From Bacillota bacterium (lineage in GTDB: Bacteria; Bacillota; Clostridia; Peptostreptococcales; Anaerovoracaceae), in contig JAEEUO010000015.1 of assembly GCA_016286935.1 (NCBI GenBank), forward strand, positions 1 to 10,673: a DNA stretch of 10,673 bases. Direction: 5' to 3'. A program made the translations under genes and the position numbers. Positions within the stretch are counted from its first letter, which is position 1. Each line of letters begins with the position of its first letter. This document shows positions 1-5,221 of the stretch, in pieces. The notes under the pieces were generated by a model. It had not been told where the DNA came from. It did no database searches and saw only the letters and a list, made by a program, of their open reading frames with translations.

Positions 1-44
1 AGGATCGTTCTGAGAACGCTTTTCTTTTTCGTTTTCTTACGCAT
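1..44 (-). CDS. N-terminus of an unidentified gene, cut by the left window edge
   Basis: An ATG at 44-42 (minus strand) opens a frame reading MRKKTKKKSVLRTI up to the window edge. It is preceded by a near-consensus Shine-Dalgarno AAGGAGG at 60-54, which overlaps the last base of the preceding dehydratase stop codon, with a 9-nt spacer. The gap to that gene is only 15 nt with no room for a terminator, so it is probably the third gene of the dehydratase operon. The start is very basic (6 Lys/Arg in the first 8 residues), as in the n-region of a signal peptide or the front of a membrane protein, but the hydrophobic part would lie outside the window. It does not resemble the start of a dehydratase activator ATPase, which normally begins with a Gly-rich phosphate-binding segment. 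Function unknown. Confidence 0.6.
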   Translation of the reverse strand, partial: MRKKTKKKSVLRTI

Positions 45-59
45 TTCTTCGTTCCTCCT

Positions 60-1691
60 TTACCAGCCGAGGCCGTCGTCGAATTCGAGCAGCGACGGGT
101 CGAGCGGCTCTTCCTGCATAACGGTCGTCATGTAGTCGTTGATGATGCCGCGCATCTCCGCACGGGAGACGGTCCGCTTGTCCGGCAGAGCGTGGGGCAT
201 CCAGATCGCGTGGATGTTGCGGGCGCGGAACTCGTCCTCGAACAGGCCGTGGACGCCCTGCATGCCCTTGCACTGGAGCTGGTCGTACATCATGACCATG
301 TCGCAGTGGAATTTCTCCATGTTCTCCCAGAGTTCGAAGATGTGGTGGAGTCCGCCGACGGCCATGCGGCGCATCGGGGCCCATTCGTGGTACTTCGCCA
401 TGTCGAGCAGGCAGTTGTCGTACGTGTCGGTCCGGATCGTCATGTCGAACATCAGGGAGTCCATGTTGATGATCGTGTTCAGGCCCCAGCAGTTGTACGC
501 CCAGGTGCACCAGTGGGAGTAGTAGAGCGGCGCGCAGGACCACGCGATCACGCGGTGGCGCGTCATCGGGAAGGTGTTGATCTTCTCGTCGACGCACTTG
601 CGGAGGATCTTGCGGACGTGGGCGTCCGTCTCATGCCAGACGTGGGAGTCGCCGTACTGGGACTGGTAGATCCGGTAGAGGGCCTGGGCGACGCCGTTGA
701 TCGGGTAGTACGACGTGTTCGCCGCGACGTCCCATTTCTCCCATTCGAAGCGCTGGAGCTCGTTCTGGCTTTCGATGTTCTTCACGAGCTCGTCCCAGTC
801 GAACTTCGCGCCGGAGAGGTCTTCGATGAAGCGCCACGCGTTCTCGATCTCCTTCGCGCAGTTCTCGAGGACCTCGGGGTTGTCGAACTGCATCGGCTGG
901 GGCATCGCGAAGAGCGGCTTGTCCATCATCCAGTCCTGGATGACCTTCGTGCCGACGGAGCTGTCGCACGCTTCGTTCGTCGTGATGTCGCCGATGTAGT
1001 AATCGGGAACGTCGTCCATGACGAAGAGGCCGGCTTCGGCCTGGCACATCGGGCAGGGGTCGCCCGGCAGGCCGAGGGACTGGGTCGCGTCGATGTAGTT
1101 CAGAACGACGTGGGAGTTGACGTGGCAGGTGACGAAGTAGGGGATCATCTGGAGGGGGATGTTGTCGAGCTGTTTGCGGTACGGGTAGAAGATGCCGCCC
1201 CAGACGGTCTCGTCGTGGCCGAACGTCCGGTCGTGCTTCTTCGGGTCTCCGCCGATGTTGAGGTCCGCGTTGTACATCGACGCGATCTGGATGACGGACT
1301 GGCGGATCATCGCGTTGTAGTGCCACGCGGAGGCGCGCAGGGTCTGGCCGCGCATGCCTTCCATGCCGCGGTCGACCCAGTGCATGACGGTCAGATAGCA
1401 TTCGCCCATCCAGCGGTAGCGCATCGTGCCCTTCAGGAACTGGATGACGGCCTTCGGTCCGCCGCATTTCAGGATCGTCGAGACCATCGAGCCGTAGTTG
1501 TACAGCCAGATCATGTTGAAGGCGTACATCGTGTCCTTGAAGCCGCGCCATTCTCTGTGTTTGTAGAGGCCGGTCTTGTCCTCGTAGAGGTCGCCGAGGC
1601 GGCGCTCGCCGTGGGGCTTTCCGTACAGGAAGTCCCTCTTCAGCGTCCGGAGGTCAAGATTCTTCAGTTTCGAGAAATCCGGTTTTTTCAT
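60..1691 (-). CDS. 2-hydroxyacyl-CoA dehydratase family protein, large subunit (543 aa)
   Basis: This is a member of the 2-hydroxyacyl-CoA dehydratase / benzoyl-CoA reductase superfamily (HgdA/HgdB, HadB/HadC, BcrB/BcrC). These cytoplasmic [4Fe-4S] enzymes take one electron from an ATP-driven activator and use radical chemistry to dehydrate 2-hydroxyacyl-CoA or reduce aryl-CoA. Family-like parts are IPYFVTCHVNSH (about 183-194), CPMCQAEAG (213-221), TTNEACDSS (238-245) and the C-terminal segment DMVMMYDQLQCKG (464-476), followed by a helix rich in Arg and Met (507-525). Candidate cluster ligands are Cys189, Cys213 or Cys216, Cys242, Cys386 and Cys474; I cannot choose among them. At 543 residues it is longer than the usual 380-480, mainly because about 170-180 residues precede the first recognisable family block. 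The start has AGGAGGTG upstream and lies 1 nt after the partner's stop, implying translational coupling. Substrate unknown. Confidence 0.82.
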   Translation of the reverse strand: MKKPDFSKLKNLDLRTLKRDFLYGKPHGERRLGDLYEDKTGLYKHREWRGFKDTMYAFNMIWLYNYGSMVSTILKCGGPKAVIQFLKGTMRYRWMGECYLTVMHWVDRGMEGMRGQTLRASAWHYNAMIRQSVIQIASMYNADLNIGGDPKKHDRTFGHDETVWGGIFYPYRKQLDNIPLQMIPYFVTCHVNSHVVLNYIDATQSLGLPGDPCPMCQAEAGLFVMDDVPDYYIGDITTNEACDSSVGTKVIQDWMMDKPLFAMPQPMQFDNPEVLENCAKEIENAWRFIEDLSGAKFDWDELVKNIESQNELQRFEWEKWDVAANTSYYPINGVAQALYRIYQSQYGDSHVWHETDAHVRKILRKCVDEKINTFPMTRHRVIAWSCAPLYYSHWCTWAYNCWGLNTIINMDSLMFDMTIRTDTYDNCLLDMAKYHEWAPMRRMAVGGLHHIFELWENMEKFHCDMVMMYDQLQCKGMQGVHGLFEDEFRARNIHAIWMPHALPDKRTVSRAEMRGIINDYMTTVMQEEPLDPSLLEFDDGLGW

Positions 1692-1692
1692 C

Positions 1693-2883
1693 TTATTTCA
1701 CCTCCTGGATCTTTTTGATCTCGACGCTTTCGACGAAGGCCTGGAAGCGGGTGCGGAGCTGGCCGCTCGCGGAGTTGATGTATTCCTTCTCGATCGAGCA
1801 GACCGGATAGCCGAAGTCGCGCTGGAGGATGATCGTGTCGACCGTGCGCTCGAACGACCAGTATTCGCAGAACTTGTTCGAGGTGACGATGATGCCGTCG
1901 GCCTTGTATTCCTTCGCGAGCTCGGCGATGTGTTTCTTGCGGTTGCGCATCTCCTGCTGTTCCATGAAGCGCGCGCACTGGCTCGTGTAGAGGTAGTGGC
2001 GGGCGATCGCGCGGAGCGGCGTCTCGCCTTCGCGGATCTCGATCGGCTGGCGGGATTCCTCGGCGCCGTAGCAGTGGCGGTCGCAGACGACGAGCGCGCC
2101 GCAGCTTTCGATCAGCTTTGTGAAGTCGGGGTCGTCGTTCTCGGAGCCGGCGAGGACGACCTTGCAGCGGAAGTTCGGCTTCTTGTCCGGTTTCCGCGTC
2201 TTCATCTCCTCCGCCGTCTCGCGGAGCTTGTCGAGGATCAGATACTTCGGGCAGGCCATCGACGCAAGGACGAAGACCTGGAATTCGTAGCCGGTGATCG
2301 TCGGGTTGTCGAGTTTGCGGTATTCGCCGATCTCCCGGATCAGGCGGCAGACTTCGTTGTGTTCTTCGATCGCCTTCCGGAGCGCTTCATCCGACGTATC
2401 GACGCCGTAGTTCTCCTTCAGGAAGTCGAGGACGTGGATCTGGAGGCCTTTCTGGAAGTGGTCGATCGAGTTCTCGGTCTTCTTGAACGGGACGTCGGTG
2501 AACGAGACCTTGAACGTCGCGTTGTTGATCAGGCCGTCCATATAGCCGAGGTGTTCCTGGAAGCGGCAGGTCACGGTGCACGTTTCGGTGCCGAGCTGGG
2601 CGTCGAGGAAGTTGAAGCCGCCCTCGAGCGCGCGTTCCAGAAGCGAACGGCCGTAGTGGCATGTACGGCCGGACATGTAGTATGTCGCCATATCGGGGGA
2701 GGTGCAGCGCGGCGCGCGGAGGCGTACGCTGAAGCAGCCGGGAAGGTCGAGCAGGACCTCCGGCATGAAGTAGCAGGTGTAGCCCAAAGCGAGCTTGCCC
2801 TCGTTCTTCGCCTGTTTCACGAGGTCGTTGTTGGCTTCCTGAAGCAGGTTCTCAAAGTAGATCAGATGTTTCAGATCTTTCAT
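1693..2883 (-). CDS. 2-hydroxyacyl-CoA dehydratase family protein, small subunit (396 aa)
   Basis: Second member of the same superfamily, first gene of the operon. The N-terminal block GYTCYFMPEV (34-43) matches the family's Cys-Pro-Glu segment. It is followed by GRTCHYGRS (72-80), TETCTVTCR (99-107), VVCDRHCYGAEESR (265-278), SNKFCEYW (335-342) and the characteristic C-terminal IEKEY...SGQLRTRFQAFVE stretch (364-385). Cys37, Cys75, Cys102 or Cys106, Cys271 and Cys339 are plausible Fe-S ligands. Length is normal for the family. The protein has 15 Cys in all, so a double-cubane-cluster protein is an alternative, but the adjacent second subunit favours a heterodimeric dehydratase or reductase. 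The ATG at 2883 has GGAGG at 2890-2894 with a 6-nt spacer. Such enzymes act in amino-acid fermentation (glutamate, leucine, phenylalanine, lactate); which substrate applies here cannot be read from sequence. Confidence 0.85.
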   Translation of the reverse strand: MKDLKHLIYFENLLQEANNDLVKQAKNEGKLALGYTCYFMPEVLLDLPGCFSVRLRAPRCTSPDMATYYMSGRTCHYGRSLLERALEGGFNFLDAQLGTETCTVTCRFQEHLGYMDGLINNATFKVSFTDVPFKKTENSIDHFQKGLQIHVLDFLKENYGVDTSDEALRKAIEEHNEVCRLIREIGEYRKLDNPTITGYEFQVFVLASMACPKYLILDKLRETAEEMKTRKPDKKPNFRCKVVLAGSENDDPDFTKLIESCGALVVCDRHCYGAEESRQPIEIREGETPLRAIARHYLYTSQCARFMEQQEMRNRKKHIAELAKEYKADGIIVTSNKFCEYWSFERTVDTIILQRDFGYPVCSIEKEYINSASGQLRTRFQAFVESVEIKKIQEVK

Positions 2884-2936
2884 CTGATACCTCCTGTTGT
2901 TCGGTACATCGATTCCTTCAACGGATTAGAACAATC

Positions 2937-2953
2937 ATACACAGAAAGTGTAT
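2937..2953. promoter_or_regulatory. inverted repeat, candidate operator (ATACAC-N5-GTGTAT)
   Basis: A perfect 6-bp inverted repeat, ATACAC then AGAAA then GTGTAT, lies in the divergent intergenic region. It overlaps the proposed -10 of the minus-strand dehydratase promoter and sits about 40 nt upstream of the plus-strand -35. The arrangement suits a dimeric regulator's site. The regulator is not known and a chance palindrome is possible. Confidence 0.35.
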
Positions 2954-2975
2954 ACGATTCCGGCAAAAAAAGCAA
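2947..2975 (-). promoter_or_regulatory. possible promoter of the dehydratase operon
   Basis: On the minus strand, TTGCTT (2975-2970) is followed after 17 nt by TACACT (2952-2947), a moderate sigma-A-like pair. An alternative -10 is TATGAT at 2939-2934, which lacks a good -35. Either would give a leader of roughly 45-60 nt ahead of the ATG at 2883. Weak matches; the position is inferred. Confidence 0.35.
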
Positions 2976-2988
2976 CCGCGGGCGCGGT
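2975..2988. promoter_or_regulatory. inverted repeat next to the plus-strand promoter, candidate operator
   Basis: ACCGCG-GG-CGCGGT is a perfect 6-bp inverted repeat ending 5 nt before the -35 hexamer of the metal-protein operon. It is flanked by two copies of the 9-mer GCAAAAAAA at 2963-2971 and 2997-3005. It could bind a regulator of the metal-binding operon. GC-rich palindromes are frequent in this genome, so support is limited. Confidence 0.3.
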
Positions 2989-2993
2989 GTTTC

Positions 2994-3022
2994 TTTGCAA
3001 AAAAACGCGGGTATGGTATACT
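2994..3022 (+). promoter_or_regulatory. sigma-A-type promoter of the His-rich/CooT operon
   Basis: TTTGCA (2994-2999) and TATACT (3017-3022) are separated by exactly 17 nt, a good vegetative promoter. Transcription would begin near 3029, leaving a leader of about 28 nt that contains GGAGG at 3042-3046, 10 nt before the ATG at 3057. It is the clearest promoter in the window. Confidence 0.65.
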
Positions 3023-3056
3023 GTGGACAAGATAAAGGAACGGAGGTCCGAACACG

Positions 3057-3452
3057 ATGCTCAATCCGAAATACGCGTACCACGAAGACGGCGAATGCTG
3101 CCACGGCCACCATCACGGCGAGGGCCACGAACACGGCGAATGCTGCCACGGCCGCCACGGCGAGGGCCATGAACACGGCGAATGCTGCCACGGCGAGGGC
3201 CATGAACACGGCCGCGGCCACTGCCATGAGCACGAACAGGCCGGTCTGTCGGCCGACGAGCGCGTCGCGCTCCTGGGCTATATGATCCGCCACAACGGCC
3301 ACCACCTCGACGAGCTCCACTCCCTCGCCCTCCAGCTCTCCGGCGAACCACGGAAGTATCTGGACGAGGCGGTCGAGATGCTCGCCCTGTCGAACGTGCG
3401 GCTCGTCAAGGCGTTCTACGCCCTCCAGGGCGAACCGAAGGAGGAGGCGTGA
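3057..3452 (+). CDS. His/Cys-rich repeat protein, putative metal-binding (131 aa)
   Basis: I do not recognise a named family. Residues 9-60 are a low-complexity metal-binding-like domain with 17 His and 7 Cys, plus many Gly and Glu. It is made of three copies of GECCHG (residues 12-17, 27-32 and 41-46) joined by GEGHEHG-type spacers, and ends GHCHEHE. Residues 62-131 form a separate domain predicted as two or three amphipathic helices, with another His cluster (RHNGHHLDELH, 78-88). There is no signal peptide or membrane segment, so it is probably cytoplasmic. The stop codon lies 2 nt before the start of a CooT-family nickel protein, and both share one promoter. A role in storing or handing over Ni2+, or another soft metal such as Zn, Co or Cu, is inferred from composition and context only. 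Confidence 0.75.
   Translation: MLNPKYAYHEDGECCHGHHHGEGHEHGECCHGRHGEGHEHGECCHGEGHEHGRGHCHEHEQAGLSADERVALLGYMIRHNGHHLDELHSLALQLSGEPRKYLDEAVEMLALSNVRLVKAFYALQGEPKEEA
3090..3212 (+). repeat. in-frame tandem repeat encoding the metal-binding motif
   Basis: The 18-mer GGCGAATGCTGCCACGGC occurs three times without a mismatch, starting at 3090, 3135 and 3177 (periods 45 and 42 nt). The spacers are near-identical GGCGAGGGCCA(C/T)GAACACGGC copies starting at 3117, 3159 and 3192. Unit lengths differ by whole codons, so the frame is kept. Identity at synonymous positions suggests recent duplication or ongoing copy-number change. Confidence 0.85.
3438..3447 (+). promoter_or_regulatory. ribosome binding site that sets the CooT start at 3455
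   Basis: AAGGAGGAGG lies inside the end of the upstream gene. Its GGAGG at 3443-3447 is 7 nt before the ATG at 3455 but only 1 nt before the in-frame GTG at 3449, so the ATG is the better start. Confidence 0.65.
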
Positions 3453-3454
3453 CC

Positions 3455-3640
3455 ATGTGCCTGTCGACCGTCTATGAGATCCGCGGAAATGAGAAGATCG
3501 TCTGCGGAAAGAACATCGCCTCCGTGAAGACCGAGGGCGATACGATCATCCTGATCGACCTGATGGGCGTCCGGACGGAGCTCAAGGGCCGCATCACAAA
3601 GATCGACCTGATGGACAACTACATCACGATCGAGAACTGA
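3455..3640 (+). CDS. CooT family nickel-binding protein (61 aa)
   Basis: A small beta-rich protein beginning MCLSTVYEIRG and ending IDLMDNYITIEN, the pattern and length of the CooT family. Known members are homodimers that bind one Ni2+ through the Cys directly after the initiator Met. The prototype sits in the Rhodospirillum rubrum operon for nickel insertion into CO dehydrogenase. Cys2 is present here, and Cys17 is a second cysteine. I chose ATG 3455 over the in-frame GTG 3449, two codons earlier, because it places Cys at position 2 and is better spaced from the ribosome binding site. The upstream His/Cys-rich gene ends 2 nt before this start, so the two are co-translated and probably act on the same metal. 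No nickel enzyme or transporter is visible in the window, so the client is unknown. Confidence 0.8.
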   Translation: MCLSTVYEIRGNEKIVCGKNIASVKTEGDTIILIDLMGVRTELKGRITKIDLMDNYITIEN

Positions 3641-3655
3641 CGCCTCAAAAGCGAA

Positions 3656-3694
3656 AGCGCGTCCGGAAGAACGTTCCGGACGCGCTGTTTTTTT
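3656..3694 (+). terminator. strong intrinsic terminator, probably bidirectional
   Basis: A perfect 13-bp GC-rich stem (3656-3668 with 3674-3686), a 5-nt GAACG loop and then G plus seven T form a textbook Rho-independent terminator 16 nt after the CooT stop. Read on the minus strand, the same hairpin follows the antiporter stop by about 23 nt, is preceded by an A-run, and leads into TTCGCTTTT. It probably stops both convergent operons, though less efficiently on the minus strand. Confidence 0.9.
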
Positions 3695-3709
3695 GTATTT
3701 CGGGGGACG

Positions 3710-5200
3710 TCACGCCTTTTCGGCGGTTTTCCTTCCGAGGAAGGCCGCCGCGCCGAGGAGGAGCACGGCGCCCGCCGCGAGCCCGATCCAGGGGACGCCG
3801 GTGAAGCCGACGATGAGATAGCCGACCGCGCAGACGATCGCGACGAGCGTCGCGTAGGGGATCTGGGTCTCCACGTGGCGGATGTGCTCGCACTGGGCGC
3901 CGGTGGACGCGAGGATCGTCGTGTCCGAGATCGGCGAGCAGTGGTCGCCGTAGACCGCGCCCGCGAGCGTGGCGCCGAGCGACGGGATCAGGAGATCGCC
4001 GCCGGTCGCGGCGCAGATCATCGTGACGATCGGGATCAGCATGCCGAACGTGCCCCACGACGTTCCCATCGAGAAGGACATCAGCGCGGCGATGACGAAC
4101 ACGAGGAACGGGAGCAGGCGCAGGGAGATGTCGGCGGACGCGACGAATCCGGAGATGAATTCGCCCGTTCCGATCATCTCGCGGCAGACGCCGCCGAGGC
4201 TCCACGAAAGGATGAGGATCAGCATCGGGGGAATGATGCTGCCGATGCCGCTCACGATCGATCCGACGAATTCCTTCGCGCCGATGATCCTGCGCGGAAC
4301 GTAGAGGACGAACGCGGTCACGAGCCCCGCGAACGCGCCGAGGGAGAGGCCGGCCGCCGGGTTCTCGCCGATGGCCTCGGAGAACGGCACGCCGCGGAAG
4401 AAGCCGCCGACGTACGCCATGCCGAGGATCGCGCAGACGATCAGGACGACGATCGGCAGCACGAGGTCGATGACGTGGCCCTTCGCCGCCTGGCCGGGCT
4501 CCTCCTTCGCGGAGGCGGTCTCCGGCGTTTCGCCCTTCCGGGCCCGCTCCTCCGCCAGCCGCATCTTGCCGAAATCGCGCCCCGATACGCAGACGTACGC
4601 GACCATCAGGATCGTGAGGAGCGCGTAGAGGTTGTAGGGGATCGTGGAGAGGAAGACGTGGAAGCCGTCCGTCTCGCTGACCTCGGAGGCGACCGCCACC
4701 GCCCACGACGAGACGGGCGCGATGATGCAGACGGGCGCCGCGGTCGCGTCGATGATGTAGGCGAGCTTTTCGCGGGAGATCCGCTGGCGGTCGTAGATGG
4801 GCCGCATGACCGTTCCGATCGTGAGGCAGTTGAAGCCGTCGTCGATGAAGATCAGGACGCCGAGGAGCGCGGTGGCGAGCCGCGTGGCGCGCTGCGTCTT
4901 CAGCTTCGCGCCGGCCCAGCGCCCGTACGCGTTCATGCCGCCGGAACGGCCGACGAGCGTGATGACCGCCCACAGAAGCGCGAGGAAGATGATCATATAG
5001 GAGTTGTCGGCGATCTTTCCCGCCATCATGTCGAAGAGATGCGCGAAGATCGCGACGAACGGTTCGCGGGCGGCGGCGACGTAGATCGTCATGCCCGTCA
5101 AAACGCCGATGAAGAGCGACGAGTAGACCTCTTTCGTGATCAGCGCGAGCGCGATCGCGACGAGGGGCGGTAGGATCGAGATCCATCCGGTTTCGATCAT
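3710..5200 (-). CDS. nhaC: NhaC-type Na+/H+ antiporter family protein (496 aa)
   Basis: A polytopic inner-membrane protein with about 10-12 hydrophobic segments, starting with one at 10-21. Family hallmarks are LIFIDDGFNCLTIG (116-129), DATAAPVCIIAPVSSWAV (151-168), FSMGTSWGTFG (376-386) and GDHCSPISDTTILASTGAQC (418-437), the last being the signature of the NhaC and related antiporters. A charged loop at about 207-242 is probably cytoplasmic. Such carriers exchange Na+ for H+, or in relatives such as MleN the pair malate-H+/Na+-lactate, so the exact substrate is open. The start MIETGWISILPP at 5200 has a modest AGAGGT site. It lies 21 nt after the flavoprotein stop and is the last gene before the shared terminator. 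Length is typical for the family. Confidence 0.85.
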   Translation of the reverse strand: MIETGWISILPPLVAIALALITKEVYSSLFIGVLTGMTIYVAAAREPFVAIFAHLFDMMAGKIADNSYMIIFLALLWAVITLVGRSGGMNAYGRWAGAKLKTQRATRLATALLGVLIFIDDGFNCLTIGTVMRPIYDRQRISREKLAYIIDATAAPVCIIAPVSSWAVAVASEVSETDGFHVFLSTIPYNLYALLTILMVAYVCVSGRDFGKMRLAEERARKGETPETASAKEEPGQAAKGHVIDLVLPIVVLIVCAILGMAYVGGFFRGVPFSEAIGENPAAGLSLGAFAGLVTAFVLYVPRRIIGAKEFVGSIVSGIGSIIPPMLILILSWSLGGVCREMIGTGEFISGFVASADISLRLLPFLVFVIAALMSFSMGTSWGTFGMLIPIVTMICAATGGDLLIPSLGATLAGAVYGDHCSPISDTTILASTGAQCEHIRHVETQIPYATLVAIVCAVGYLIVGFTGVPWIGLAAGAVLLLGAAAFLGRKTAEKA

Positions 5201-5221
5201 GGTGTTTTACCTCTTTTCCTG

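Noticed and set aside
192..1718. A 508-codon open frame on the plus strand opposite the large dehydratase gene
   Set aside because: Its composition is Val/Asp/Arg/His-rich with no domain, while the minus-strand frame shows clear dehydratase motifs and a ribosome binding site.
2935..3016. NikR-like half sites (TCATAC at 2935-2940, GTATGG at 3011-3016)
   Set aside because: Order and spacing do not match the known NikR operator (GTATGA, 16 nt, TCATAC). The nickel context makes it tempting, but the match is not real.
3090..3212. Regular short repeats as a possible CRISPR array
   Set aside because: The repeats are coding, in frame, 18 nt long, and the spacers are themselves repeated.
2880..3320. 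A 146-codon minus-strand frame with Ala/Val/Phe-rich repeats resembling a membrane protein
   Set aside because: It is the complement of the His/Cys repeat codons. The plus-strand frame has a promoter, a ribosome binding site and a CooT partner.
3875..5173. A 432-codon plus-strand frame opposite the antiporter
   Set aside because: It is almost entirely Arg/Asp/Glu/Ala, an artefact of reading a hydrophobic membrane gene backwards.
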